Shown here: positions 35,317 to 44,635 of the stretch, piece after piece
How the letters are laid out: the number at the start of each line of letters is the position of its first letter
How positions within the stretch are numbered: position 1 is the stretch's first letter
DNA from: an uncultured Gammaproteobacteria bacterium
Lineage (GTDB): Bacteria; Pseudomonadota; Gammaproteobacteria; Pseudomonadales; Pseudohongiellaceae
Assembly: GCA_937898685.1 (NCBI GenBank)
Contig: CALEJT010000012.1
Span: 119,285-183,284 of the forward strand
Direction of reading: 5' to 3'
Length of the DNA: 64,000 nucleotides
The notes under the pieces: model-generated
Told to the model about the DNA's origin: nothing
Database searches by the model: none
Seen by the model: only the letters and a program-made list of their open reading frames with translations
Translations under genes and position numbers: made by a program

Positions 35317-36003
35317 CTAGGCGCGTTTGCTGTGGGCCTGACGGTGCAGGATGCTGGAGAACTCATCCACGAAGGTGTGATAGCTGTGAGTCACCGAATC
35401 CACCCGTGCCGCATAGCGGTTGTAGGCGAGTACCGCCGGAATGGCGGCGAACAGACCCATCGCGGTGGCGAACAGCGACTCGGCGATCGGCTGCGCCACG
35501 ACGGCCAGGGTCGCCTGGCTCTGGGTGGAAAGGCCGATGAAGGCGGTCATGATGCCCCACACCGTGCCGAACAGACCGATGTATGGTGATACCGAAGCCA
35601 CGGTGGCCAAGAGGTCGAGATGCTTCTCGAGAGCCTTCTCTTCCTTCGCCATCGCGACACGCATGGCGCGCTGCGTCCCTTCCATCACCGCATCGGAATC
35701 GATGCCCGGCTGTTGACGCAGACGCGTGAATTCCTTGAACCCGGAGCGAAACAGATTTTCCATGCCGATGGCCACACCGCCCTTGGTGCGGTTGGTTCCT
35801 TCACGGAACAACTGGCTCAGGTCCATGCCGGACCAGAAGCGCTTCTCGAAGATGCCCACTTCCAACTCTGCGTCCTTGAGTACCAGCCATTTCTGGACGA
35901 TGACCACCCACGACGCGATAGACATCGAGAGGAGCCCCAGCATGACCAGCTTGCCCACCAACGTGGCATCAGCGATCAGACTCCAGATGTTCAATTGATT
36001 CAT
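35317..36003 (-). CDS. tolQ: Tol-Pal system protein TolQ
   Basis: 228 aa with three membrane helices (about 10-32, 130-155 and 165-190). The conserved SVSPYIGLFGTVWGIMTAFIGLSTQ segment is the ExbB/TolQ family signature. It is the channel subunit of the Tol motor in the inner membrane. It is directly downstream of ruvB (63 bp) with no ybgC gene in between, unlike most gammaproteobacteria. Confidence 0.96.
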   Translation of the reverse strand: MNQLNIWSLIADATLVGKLVMLGLLSMSIASWVVIVQKWLVLKDAELEVGIFEKRFWSGMDLSQLFREGTNRTKGGVAIGMENLFRSGFKEFTRLRQQPGIDSDAVMEGTQRAMRVAMAKEEKALEKHLDLLATVASVSPYIGLFGTVWGIMTAFIGLSTQSQATLAVVAQPIAESLFATAMGLFAAIPAVLAYNRYAARVDSVTHSYHTFVDEFSSILHRQAHSKRA

Positions 36004-36066
36004 GTAAGCCCCTGAGTGTTACAAAAAAAGAACTTTGGCAAATGACGGATTGTTACTGGCGAATCA

Positions 36067-37107
36067 TTAATCCTGCGTGAACAGATCACGCTCTTTCTCT
36101 TCACCTCCACCACCCGGCAAACCGAAGTGGCGATAGGCATAGGGTGTCGCCACCCTGCCCCGCGGTGTGCGCTGAATGAAGCCCTGCTGGATCAGGTAGG
36201 GCTCGAGCACGTCCTCGATGGTGCCACGCTCCTCGCTGAGCGCTGCCGCGAGACTTTCCGCACCCACCGGACCACCGCCGAACTTCTCGATGATGGTGAG
36301 CAGCAAGCGACGGTCCAGATGATCGAAGCCATTGCGATCGACGCTCAGCATGTCGAGCGCCGCTCCCGCCATCGGACCAGTGATCACACCCTGCCCCTTC
36401 ACCTCGCAGTAGTCGCGCACGCGACGCAGGAGGCGGTTGGCAATACGCGGCGTGCCACGAGAGCGGCGCGCGATTTCCTGCGCCCCTTCTTCATCGCACG
36501 GCGTCTTGAGGATGGCCGCGGCACGGCTGACGATGCGGGTCAGCTGTTCCACGGTGTAGAACTCCAAACGCTGCACGATGCCGAAACGGTCGCGCAAGGG
36601 TGAGGTCAACAGCCCCGCTCGCGTGGTTGCGCCCACCAAAGTGAAGCGCGGCAGATCCAATTTCAAGGAGCGTGCGGCAGGTCCTTCACCGATCATGAGG
36701 TCGAGCTGGTAATCCTCCATCGCCGGGTAGAGCACTTCCTCGATGGCGGGACTCATGCGATGGATTTCGTCGATGAAGAGCACGTCGCCCTCTTCCAGGT
36801 TCGTGAGTATGGCGGCGAGATCACCGGCCTTTTCCAACACGGGTCCGGAAGTGCTCTTGAGCGACACGCCCATCTCGTTGGCGATGATGTGCGAGAGCGT
36901 GGTCTTGCCCAGCCCGGGCGGTCCGAAGATCAGAATGTGATCGAGCGCCTCGCCGCGTTTGCGGGCGGCATCGATGAAGATCTGCATCTGCGTCTTCACC
37001 GTGTCCTGCCCGATGTAGTCGCTCAGGCGCGACGGACGGATGGCTCGGTCGAAACTCGAGTCCATGCTGCTGCCCGTGGCACTGATGAGACGATCTTGCT
37101 CTTGCAT
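36067..37107 (-). CDS. ruvB: Holliday junction ATP-dependent DNA helicase RuvB
   Basis: 346 aa. The Walker A FGPPGLGKTTL (about 60-70), Walker B DVLFIDEIHR and sensor motif GATTRAGLLTSPLRDRFG are intact, with the winged-helix C-terminal part. It drives branch migration with RuvA. It lies 25 bp after ruvA in the order ruvC-ruvA-ruvB. Confidence 0.98.
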   Translation of the reverse strand: MQEQDRLISATGSSMDSSFDRAIRPSRLSDYIGQDTVKTQMQIFIDAARKRGEALDHILIFGPPGLGKTTLSHIIANEMGVSLKSTSGPVLEKAGDLAAILTNLEEGDVLFIDEIHRMSPAIEEVLYPAMEDYQLDLMIGEGPAARSLKLDLPRFTLVGATTRAGLLTSPLRDRFGIVQRLEFYTVEQLTRIVSRAAAILKTPCDEEGAQEIARRSRGTPRIANRLLRRVRDYCEVKGQGVITGPMAGAALDMLSVDRNGFDHLDRRLLLTIIEKFGGGPVGAESLAAALSEERGTIEDVLEPYLIQQGFIQRTPRGRVATPYAYRHFGLPGGGGEEKERDLFTQD

Positions 37108-37132
37108 CTTTTACCTAGAATTCCTGAGTCGC

Positions 37133-37768
37133 TCAGACATGGGCCTTGCCCAGCTCTCTCAATGCCAAACGCACGAGGGCTTCGGTGGCAACCGTCTTGC
37201 CGGACTCTTCCAATTGCGAGGCCGCCAGCATCACGGCGCGCGCTGCTTCCTGCGGTTTGTAACCCAGACTGATCAGCGCGGATTCGGCTTCCTGGTGCTG
37301 ATCGCCGGCACGCGTGCGCACCACTTCGGCCTGCTCTACCGGCGCCGCACCGTGGCGCAGCTCCCATTCTTTCAGGCGATCGCGCAGGTCGACCACCAAG
37401 CGCTCCGCAGTTTTACGACCCACGCCCGGCAATTTCACCAGGGCATTGACGTCGTTGCGCTGCACTGCGGCGGCCAGGGCCTGAGCGTCCAAGGCGGACA
37501 ACAACCCCAGCGCCAACTTCGGCCCGATGCCATTGACCTTGATCAGCAAGCGGAACATCTCCCGCTCGCGCAGGTCGGCGAAGCCATAGAGTTGGTGAGC
37601 GTCTTCGCGGATGGAAAGATGGGTATGGAGCACGACCCCTGCGCCCGGCGGAGGCAGCGTCAGCAAGGTGGAGGCAGGCACCTCGACCTCGTAGCCGATC
37701 CCGCCGACATCGACCAATACCTGCTGCTCTTCTTTATGAAGCAGAACTCCCTGTAGGCGTCCGATCAT
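37133..37768 (-). CDS. ruvA: Holliday junction branch migration complex subunit RuvA
   Basis: 211 aa. The N-terminal OB fold (MIGRLQGVLLHKEEQQVLVDVGGIGYEV), two helix-hairpin-helix motifs (VNGIGPKLALGLL and LPGVGRKTAERLVVDL) and the C-terminal domain III (about 155-205) are present. It binds the four-way junction and loads RuvB. It starts 37 bp after the ruvC stop. Confidence 0.97.
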   Translation of the reverse strand: MIGRLQGVLLHKEEQQVLVDVGGIGYEVEVPASTLLTLPPPGAGVVLHTHLSIREDAHQLYGFADLREREMFRLLIKVNGIGPKLALGLLSALDAQALAAAVQRNDVNALVKLPGVGRKTAERLVVDLRDRLKEWELRHGAAPVEQAEVVRTRAGDQHQEAESALISLGYKPQEAARAVMLAASQLEESGKTVATEALVRLALRELGKAHV

Positions 37769-37805
37769 GCGCTGAGGCGTACCCTGTCAAACGGCAATGA
37801 ACTGG

Positions 37806-38327
37806 TCAACGAACCAGGCGGCCGCGCCGGCTGGAGCGCACCCCGGCCAGACGAATCAGGGTGTGCCGGGTGTGAGCATGACACACTGCCACAGAAAGTG
37901 CATCAGCGGCATCTTCTTGTGGAGAATCAGTAAGTTTGAGCAGATTCTTAATCATGTGTTGAATTTGTGGCTTGGTAGCGGCTCCCGTGCCCACGACCGC
38001 CAGTTTCACTTTGCGCGTGGCGTATTCGTGGATGTCCAAGCCGTGGCTAGAACAGGCCACCATGGCGGCGCCACGGGCCTGCCCCAACTTGAGGGCGGAG
38101 GCGCCGCTCTTTCCCACGAACACTTCTTCGATCGCCGCCTCCGCTGGCGCGTACTGCTCGATCAGCTCACTCAAAGTGGAGTAGATCGTCTGCAGACGCT
38201 GCGGAAATGGCAGATCCTCGACTCGAATCACCCCGCTCGCCACATACTCGAGCTTGTTGCCCACCGCGTTGATGAAGCCGAAGCCGCATTTGCGTGAGCC
38301 GGGGTCGATGCCGAGGATGATTGACAT
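37806..38327 (-). CDS. ruvC: Crossover junction endodeoxyribonuclease RuvC
   Basis: 173 aa. The catalytic acidic residues are D8 (ILGIDPGSRKCGFG), E in AAIEEVFVGKS, and the D pair in QEDAADALSVAVCHA near the C-terminus. It resolves Holliday junctions as a dimer. Its ATG overlaps the aspS stop (TGATG), so the two are translationally linked; the YebC/PmpR gene commonly found between aspS and ruvC is absent. Confidence 0.97.
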   Translation of the reverse strand: MSIILGIDPGSRKCGFGFINAVGNKLEYVASGVIRVEDLPFPQRLQTIYSTLSELIEQYAPAEAAIEEVFVGKSGASALKLGQARGAAMVACSSHGLDIHEYATRKVKLAVVGTGAATKPQIQHMIKNLLKLTDSPQEDAADALSVAVCHAHTRHTLIRLAGVRSSRRGRLVR

Positions 38328-40114
38328 CAGGACGCGCCTTGTGCGCCGTCCGTCAGCTGTTCACGCAGGCGGATGTTGAGCTCACGCAGCTGCTTGGTCG
38401 GCACTGCGCCAGGCGCATCGGTGAGCGGACAGCTGGCCGACTGCGTTTTCGGGAAAGCGATCACGTCGCGGATCGACTGCGACCCCGTCATCATCATGAC
38501 CAATCGGTCCAGACCGAAGGCCAGACCACCATGGGGCGGCGCACCATATTTGAGCGCATTGAGCAGGAAGCCAAACTTCTCTTCCGCTTCTTCCGGACCG
38601 ATGCCCAACAGGTTGAACACCGCCTTCTGCATGTCGGGACGGTTGATACGAATCGAACCACCACCGAGCTCGGTGCCGTTGAGCACCATGTCGTAGGCAC
38701 GCGCCAGCGCCTTGAGCGGTTCTGCCGCCAATTCTTCCGGCGAGCACTTCGGTGCGGTGAAGGGGTGATGCACTGCAGTGATGCCGCCTTCGCCGTCTTC
38801 TTCGAACATCGGGAAGTCGACCACCCACAGCGGAGCCCATTCGCAGGTGAGCATGTTCAGATCATGCCCCACACGGATACGCAGTGCGCCGATGGCCTCG
38901 TTCACCACTTTCGCCTTGTCGGCGCCAAAGAAGATCAGGTCGCCGGTCTGTGCGCCCGTACGTTCCAATACCGCCTTCACCACGGATTCCGGCATGAACT
39001 TGATGATCGGCGACTGCAAACCATCAAGGCCGGCGTTGAGGTCGTTGATCTTGATCCAGGCCAGACCTTTCGCGCCGTACTGCGCGACGAAGTTGCCATA
39101 GTCGTCGATCTTCTTACGCGGAATCTCACCGCCACCCGGCACTTTCAGTGCCACGACGCGGCTGCCTGGATCATTGGCCGGACCTTGGAATACCTTGAAT
39201 TCCACATCCTTCATCAGATCAGCGACGTCGACGAATTCCATTGGGATACGCAGGTCGGGACGGTCGATGCCGAAGCGACGCATCGCTTCCCAATACGGCA
39301 TACGTGGGAATTCGCCGAGATCGACGCCGAGGTGTTTCTGGAACACTTCGCGGATCATGCGCTCGGTGAGCTGCATGATGTCCTCTTCCGTCATGAAGGA
39401 AGTTTCGATGTCGATCTGCGTGAACTCGGGCTGCCGGTCGGCACGCAGGTCTTCGTCGCGGAAACACTTGGCGATCTGATAATAGCGATCCATGCCGGCC
39501 ATCATCAGCAGCTGTTTGAACAGCTGGGGCGATTGCGGCAACGCGAAGAACTTGCCTGGATGAGTGCGGCTGGGCACGAGATAGTCGCGTGCGCCTTCCG
39601 GCGTGGCGCGCGTCAGGATCGGCGTTTCGATGTCGAGGAAACCGTTGCTGTCGAGGAAGTTGCGCACGGTGCTGGTCACCGCGGAACGCATGCGCATGCG
39701 CTTCTGCATTTCCGGACGACGCAGGTCGATGAAGCGGTGACGCAGACGCACGTCCTCGCTCACGCTGGCGTGCTCGTCCAATTGGAACGGCGGCGTTTCG
39801 GAGGCATTGAGGATCTCGAGCTCGAGACACAGCACCTCGATCGCCCCCGAGGCCAGATCCTTGTTCTCGGTGCCGGCCGGCCGCGCGCGCACCTTGCCCT
39901 GGATCTTCAGCACATATTCGCTACGCACCTGCTCGGCTCGCGCGAAGGCTTCGGCAGTGTCGGGATCCACCACGATCTGGGCCAGACCTTCACGGTCGCG
40001 CAGGTCGAGGAAGATCACCCCCCCATGGTCGCGGCGGCGATGCACCCAGCCGCAAAGAGTGACGATCTGATCGACGTGGCTGAGACCGAGCTGGCCACAG
40101 TAGTGAGTACGCAT
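38327..40114 (-). CDS. aspS: Aspartate--tRNA ligase
   Basis: 595 aa from the ATG at 40112-40114 with AGGAAA upstream; a longer frame upstream is not supported. N-terminal OB-fold anticodon-binding domain (about 15-110), class II motif 2 (FRDEDLRADRQPEFTQID) and motif 3 (GGLAFGLDRLVMMM), plus the bacterial GAD insertion. It charges tRNA-Asp (non-discriminating forms also charge tRNA-Asn). It overlaps ruvC by one base. Confidence 0.97.
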   Translation of the reverse strand: MRTHYCGQLGLSHVDQIVTLCGWVHRRRDHGGVIFLDLRDREGLAQIVVDPDTAEAFARAEQVRSEYVLKIQGKVRARPAGTENKDLASGAIEVLCLELEILNASETPPFQLDEHASVSEDVRLRHRFIDLRRPEMQKRMRMRSAVTSTVRNFLDSNGFLDIETPILTRATPEGARDYLVPSRTHPGKFFALPQSPQLFKQLLMMAGMDRYYQIAKCFRDEDLRADRQPEFTQIDIETSFMTEEDIMQLTERMIREVFQKHLGVDLGEFPRMPYWEAMRRFGIDRPDLRIPMEFVDVADLMKDVEFKVFQGPANDPGSRVVALKVPGGGEIPRKKIDDYGNFVAQYGAKGLAWIKINDLNAGLDGLQSPIIKFMPESVVKAVLERTGAQTGDLIFFGADKAKVVNEAIGALRIRVGHDLNMLTCEWAPLWVVDFPMFEEDGEGGITAVHHPFTAPKCSPEELAAEPLKALARAYDMVLNGTELGGGSIRINRPDMQKAVFNLLGIGPEEAEEKFGFLLNALKYGAPPHGGLAFGLDRLVMMMTGSQSIRDVIAFPKTQSASCPLTDAPGAVPTKQLRELNIRLREQLTDGAQGAS

Positions 40115-40176
40115 AGCGGTTTCCTGATTCGTGTTTGTGGGTATTGCCTTGGGTGCCGACGCGGTGCGGCGTGCCT

Positions 40177-40488
40177 TCAATCGGTGCCGGTGCGCGCAGG
40201 CGCGCTGCTGCTGTCACTGCTCGAGCCGCTGGCACCACCGGAGCTGGAGCTGTCACTGGATTTGCTGGCGCTGTCGCTTTCGGAGCCCACGCCGTTTTTC
40301 TTCTTGCCGGTCTTGAAATCCGTCTCGTACCAGCCCGTCCCCTTCAGCCTGAAGCTGGGCGCCGACACCAGACGCACGAGCGTGCTCTTGCCACACTCGG
40401 GGCAATCGGAAAGCGGCGGTTCGCTGATCTTCTGAAGCTTCTCGAGTACGGTAGAACAAGATTCACATTTGTATTCGTAAATGGGCAT
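40177..40488 (-). CDS. FmdB family zinc ribbon protein
   Basis: 103 aa. MPIYEYKCESCSTVLEKLQKISEPPLSDCPECGKSTLVRLVSAP is the FmdB zinc ribbon with two CxxC knuckles (C8, C11 and C29, C32). The C-terminal half (about 68-103) is a low-complexity Ser/Gly/Ala tail that is probably disordered. Members are small regulatory or nucleic-acid-associated proteins of unclear role. It is 62 bp upstream of aspS, as in many gammaproteobacteria. Confidence 0.9.
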   Translation of the reverse strand: MPIYEYKCESCSTVLEKLQKISEPPLSDCPECGKSTLVRLVSAPSFRLKGTGWYETDFKTGKKKNGVGSESDSASKSSDSSSSGGASGSSSDSSSAPARTGTD

Positions 40489-40981
40489 ATCGTTTCACCG
40501 TCGATACTGTAGCTCACGGACCGCCCGTGAGGGCCGTTAGAAAAGCGCGGCATTGTAGCCTATTTCCCCAGATGCTCACAGAATCACAGCGCCTCACCCG
40601 GCGCGGTCGGATGCACCATCTCAAGCGTCGGGGAGCAACGACGGAGCATTCGAACGTGTGTGAGAAAAGCACGGTAAATACCGGGGCGAAAGTGCACTTC
40701 ACAGCGACTGTCTACGCTGCGCGGAATCGCGCAAAATCTTTCATACGGGAGCTTGTCGGGTACTAGCGATTCCTATATAAATACGCCCACTGCTCAGAGC
40801 GGCGAACCACAGGGCACGCAGTAAAACCCCTGTAATCTCTGAAGGAAAAACCCTCCCACGTGCTTTTGATCGCCTTGCATTAGGTGATGGGGCTTTAAGT
40901 TTTCCGAAGAGCTGTAACTGAATGGGAAAAGGGTCTGGGCATCCAGGCCGTAACTCAAACCACACAAAAAGAGAACCAAGT
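40489..40981. promoter_or_regulatory. 493-bp intergenic region upstream of the HU-like gene, with a sigma-70 promoter
   Basis: No gene is supported here. On the + strand TTGTCG (40753-40758) and TATAAA (40776-40781) are spaced 17 bp, a good sigma-70 promoter for the HU-like gene at 40982; it leaves a leader of about 190 bp. Short open frames in this stretch lack ribosome sites or family motifs. The fmdB-aspS promoter on the other strand must also lie here. Confidence 0.6.
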
Positions 40982-41350
40982 ATGGCTGGCAAAAAATCTT
41001 CCAAGCAGGCTCCTGCTAAGAAATCTTCCGCTATCGCGGAGAAGTACACCAAGACCGCTATTCTGAACGACATCTCCGAAAGCACCGGCCTTTCCAAGAA
41101 ACAAGTTGGCCAGGTTCTCGATAGCCTGACCGACATCATCGAACGTCATCTGAAAAAGCGCGGCGCTGGCGAATTCACCCTGCCCGGTCTGCTGAAGATC
41201 AAAGCCGTCAAACGTCCTGCTCGCCCCGCCCGCAAAGGCGTGCCCAACCCCTTCAAGCCCGGCGAACTGATGGACATCCCGAAAAAACCAGCTTCGGTTC
41301 GCATCAAAGTGCTGCCGCTCAAGAAGCTGAAATCCTTCGCGGAACTCTGA
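40982..41350 (+). CDS. HU-family DNA-binding protein with basic N-terminal tail
   Basis: 122 aa from the ATG at 40982, with AGAGAAC upstream. A Lys/Ala/Ser-rich tail (about 1-20) precedes an HU-like domain (about 22-122) containing KKRGAGEFTLPGLLKIKAVKRPARPARKG and KPASVRIKVLPLKKLK. This matches the xanthomonad/pseudomonad HU-like nucleoid proteins with a histone-H1-like tail rather than HupB. It probably binds and bends DNA. Single gene with a terminator 52 bp after its stop. Confidence 0.88.
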   Translation: MAGKKSSKQAPAKKSSAIAEKYTKTAILNDISESTGLSKKQVGQVLDSLTDIIERHLKKRGAGEFTLPGLLKIKAVKRPARPARKGVPNPFKPGELMDIPKKPASVRIKVLPLKKLKSFAEL

Positions 41351-41402
41351 TTTACGCGTCGGTTACAGCAGATTCGCTCGAGTCTGCGACGAGCCACGGA
41401 AG

Positions 41403-41428
41403 AGCAGCCTTCGGGCTGCTTTTCTTTT
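41403..41428 (+). terminator. Rho-independent terminator after the HU-like gene
   Basis: A 7-bp stem (41403-41409 with 41414-41420) capped by a stable TTCG tetraloop and followed by TTTTCTTTT. It ends the HU-like transcript before proS. Confidence 0.9.
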
Positions 41429-41480
41429 GGCCCCGGGAAAATGAGACTCCGCTTAACCACTACCAGCACAGGGTACTTCC

Positions 41481-43214
41481 ATGCGCACGTCCCAATACCT
41501 TCTGGCCACCACTCGAGAAATGCCGGCCGACGCCGTCGTCATCAGCCACCAGTTGATGATCAAGGCAGGCCTGATCCGCAAGCTGGCATCGGGGCTCTAT
41601 ACCTGGCTGCCACTCGGTCTGCGCGTACTGCAGAAAGTCACGAACATCGTGCGCGAGGAAATGAATGCCTCAGGCGCACTCGAAGTGTTGATGCCCGTGG
41701 TGCAACCGGCAGAGTTGTGGCAGGAGTCGGGGCGCTGGGACGTGATGGGCGACGAGCTGCAACGTTTCAAGGATCGTCACACGCGTGACTTCTGTCTCGG
41801 CCCCACGCACGAGGAAGTCATAGCCGATCTCGTACGCAATGAGATCAACAGTTATAAGCAGCTGCCGATCAACCTGTATCAGATCCAGACCAAGTTCCGC
41901 GACGAACGCCGTCCGCGCTTCGGTGTGATGCGTGCGCGCGAGTTCACGATGAAGGATGCCTACTCCTTCCACCTGGATCAGGAATCTCTGAAGCAGACCT
42001 ATGAAGTGATGCACGCCACCTACAGCCGCATCTTCACGCGTCTCGGCCTCGAGTTCCGCGCCGTGCAAGCGGATTCGGGCAACATCGGCGGCAACAGCTC
42101 GCACGAATTCCATGTACTGGCGGAATCCGGCGAAGACCTGATCGTCTTCAACGAAGCCGGTACCTATGCCGCCAACATGGAGATGGCCAGCGCCATGGCG
42201 CCTGCGGCAACGCGTCCCGCACCGAGTCAGACGCTCACCAAGGTTGCCACGCCGGACAGCAAGACCATCGAAGAAGTCGCCACCCTCCTGCAGGTGCCCG
42301 CCACTTCGCTCGTGAAAACCCTGGTGGTGCACGGTGAACCGGATGAGAACGGCAAGACCTCACTCGTGGCACTCGTACTGCGCGGCGATCATCAGCTCAA
42401 CGAGATCAAGACAGCCAAACTGAGCGGCATACACTCTCCCCTCGTCTTCGCCTCCGAAGCCGAAATTCAGGCGCAGCTTGGTTGCAACCCAGGCTCGATC
42501 GGGCCCGTTGGCCTGAACATTCCAGTGATCGTCGATCGCGACGCCGCCGTGCTTGCCGACTTCGTATGCGGCGCCAACGAAGATGGTTATCACCTGACCG
42601 GTGTGAACTGGGAGCGCGACTGCCCGCTCACGCGCGTGGAAGATCTGCGCAACGTGGTCGAAGGCGACCTCAGCCCCGACGGCAACGGCACGCTCTACAT
42701 CAAGCGTGGCATCGAGGTGGGTCACATCTTCCAGTTGGGTACCAAATACTCGAAGGCGATGAACGTGGCAGTGCTCGACGAAAACGGCCGTAGCGCCATC
42801 GTCGAAATGGGTTGCTATGGCATCGGCGTGAGCCGCATCGTGGCCGCCTGCATCGAACAGCGTCACGACGACAAGGGCATCATCTGGCCGCAGCAGATCG
42901 CACCGTTCCACGTGGCGATCATTCCGCTGAATGCGCACAAGACGCCGCGCGTGTCGGAGGTGGCCGAACAGCTTTACGCGGAATTGACGGCAGCTGGTAT
43001 CGAGGTGCTGCTGGACGATCGCGACAAGAAGACCAGTCCCGGTGTGAAGTTCGCCGACATGGAACTCATCGGCATTCCGCACCGTCTGGTGGTCTCCGAT
43101 CGCGGCCTCGAGCAAGAGCAGATCGAATACAAGCACCGCGAAAGCGAAGCAACCGAGCAGCTGCCACTGGCAGAAGTGGTGGCGACCCTCAAAGCCAAGC
43201 TCGCCGCTGCCTGA
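41481..43214 (+). CDS. proS: Proline--tRNA ligase
   Basis: 577 aa, the full bacterial ProRS type. Class II motifs are visible (KFRDERRPRFGVMRAREFTMKDAYSFH near 145-170, and GCYGIGVSRIVAA near 440). An internal YbaK-like editing insertion (about 225-400, with NEIKTAKLSG) removes mischarged Ala. The C-terminal anticodon-binding domain is present. The ATG at 41481 matches the family start MRTSQYLLAT. Convergent with the YihY gene, 21 bp apart. Confidence 0.97.
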   Translation: MRTSQYLLATTREMPADAVVISHQLMIKAGLIRKLASGLYTWLPLGLRVLQKVTNIVREEMNASGALEVLMPVVQPAELWQESGRWDVMGDELQRFKDRHTRDFCLGPTHEEVIADLVRNEINSYKQLPINLYQIQTKFRDERRPRFGVMRAREFTMKDAYSFHLDQESLKQTYEVMHATYSRIFTRLGLEFRAVQADSGNIGGNSSHEFHVLAESGEDLIVFNEAGTYAANMEMASAMAPAATRPAPSQTLTKVATPDSKTIEEVATLLQVPATSLVKTLVVHGEPDENGKTSLVALVLRGDHQLNEIKTAKLSGIHSPLVFASEAEIQAQLGCNPGSIGPVGLNIPVIVDRDAAVLADFVCGANEDGYHLTGVNWERDCPLTRVEDLRNVVEGDLSPDGNGTLYIKRGIEVGHIFQLGTKYSKAMNVAVLDENGRSAIVEMGCYGIGVSRIVAACIEQRHDDKGIIWPQQIAPFHVAIIPLNAHKTPRVSEVAEQLYAELTAAGIEVLLDDRDKKTSPGVKFADMELIGIPHRLVVSDRGLEQEQIEYKHRESEATEQLPLAEVVATLKAKLAAA

Positions 43215-43235
43215 GCAACCGCGGCGGCGGTACGT

Positions 43236-44516
43236 TCAAGGTGCCGCTGCCGCCCGCTCCGGCCACCACGCCGGATCATGCAGCCAGTCCGCGACACTAC
43301 TGCTGAACTCTTCCTTCGCCACCTTCTCCAAACGTTCGAACACTGCCTTCAGTCGCTCCGGTGAAGGCAGATGCTGCCGCAGCACTTCTGGCAAGGGCTG
43401 CGCCAAGTCCTCACTGTCAGGCGCACCCCACGGTGCTTCGCGCAGGACGTCCCATACCGAAACGCTGTTCAGATCCCGCACCAGGAGATATTCGTTCTCG
43501 GTCAGCGCTCGCACCATCTGCAGGCGCGACAGCACGGCGAAGAGCTCCTTGGACGAAATTCCCTTCAAGGGCCAGCCCGCTTCCATCAGTTCCTGCACAC
43601 GCAAGGCAGCACCGATCCGCTGCTTCTCCCACAGCGCATGCACGAGCGCCAGGAGCACGAGTGAAGGATGCACTTCCCGCTGCACCTGATTGGCAATGAA
43701 GAGTGGAATGCTGCGCACGAGGTTGGCCCCGAACAGAATCACCACCCAGCACACGTAGAGCCAGATCAGAAAGATCGGAATCGCCGCGAAGGTGCCGTAG
43801 ACGAATTCGTAGCTGGCCGTGGCGATGAAACGCGTGAAGACCCATTTCACGACGATGAACGACAGCGCCACCACCAGCGCGCCAACGAAGCCATGTCGCA
43901 CCTTCACCCCGCAGTTGGGAACCGCCACATACAGCAACGTGAAGGCGCCGGTGGTGAGCAAGAGCGGAAAAATGCCGAGCAACACACGCTGCACACCCAA
44001 CAGATTGGACACCTCGGTGAAGCGCTCGAACAAGGTCAGCGAGGCGACATAGGAACTGACGGCAAAACCCACACCCAAGAGCAAGGGCCCCAGACTCAAT
44101 ACGCTCCAATAAAGCAGGAAGCTGGTGAGTCCCTTGCGCAGCTCTTCCACGCCCCAGATGAAATTGAAGTTGCGCTCGATGTTCACCAGCATCAGATAGG
44201 ACGTGACGAACAGCATCACGGCGCCCACCCAGGTGAGATTCTTCGCTTGTGCCGTGAAATCGGAGAGATAACGCGCCAGCTCCTCACTGGAACTCGGCAA
44301 CAGACGCTCGAAAATGGCGTCCTGGATCTGTGCACCGAAGACCTGGAACGAAGGAAAGGCCGACAGAATCGCGAACACCAGCGTGATCAGCGGTACTACG
44401 GCGAAAAGACTCGTATAGGTGAGGGACTTCGCATTCTCCAGCCCCTTGTGCTGCATGAAGCCCTGATAGACGAAACGCAGAAAGCGCAGAATCGTGGCGG
44501 GTCGGTACCATTGCAT
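43236..44516 (-). CDS. YihY family inner membrane protein
   Basis: 426 aa. The N-terminal half has about six membrane helices (about 30-290), with the YihY/BrkB family features KSLTYTSLFAVVPLITLVFAILSAFPSF and GALVVALSFIVVKWVFTRFIATASYEFVYGTFAAIPIFLIWLYVCW. The C-terminal part (about 300-426) is cytoplasmic and helical. Once named ribonuclease BN in error; the transport role is not established. Divergent from arsC, which starts 119 bp away. Confidence 0.92.
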   Translation of the reverse strand: MQWYRPATILRFLRFVYQGFMQHKGLENAKSLTYTSLFAVVPLITLVFAILSAFPSFQVFGAQIQDAIFERLLPSSSEELARYLSDFTAQAKNLTWVGAVMLFVTSYLMLVNIERNFNFIWGVEELRKGLTSFLLYWSVLSLGPLLLGVGFAVSSYVASLTLFERFTEVSNLLGVQRVLLGIFPLLLTTGAFTLLYVAVPNCGVKVRHGFVGALVVALSFIVVKWVFTRFIATASYEFVYGTFAAIPIFLIWLYVCWVVILFGANLVRSIPLFIANQVQREVHPSLVLLALVHALWEKQRIGAALRVQELMEAGWPLKGISSKELFAVLSRLQMVRALTENEYLLVRDLNSVSVWDVLREAPWGAPDSEDLAQPLPEVLRQHLPSPERLKAVFERLEKVAKEEFSSSVADWLHDPAWWPERAAAAP

Positions 44517-44635
44517 GCCGGATCGGACTCCTTGTCGATCTCCGCCGCGAAGCTCGTGCGACGGCTATTTCTATGCCTGCGTTGCGGTGGCCACGCTGCC
44601 TGTCTACCATTGCGGCTCACACGCGGTTGAGCCTT

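Noticed and set aside
38321..40435. Very long + strand open frame (704 codons) across aspS and fmdB
   Set aside because: It is antisense to aspS, has no family motif and arises from the high GC bias. The aspS frame on the - strand has full class II synthetase motifs.
40527..40766. Small + strand frame upstream of the HU-like gene
   Set aside because: No Shine-Dalgarno, no motif, and the promoter for the HU-like gene lies at its end.
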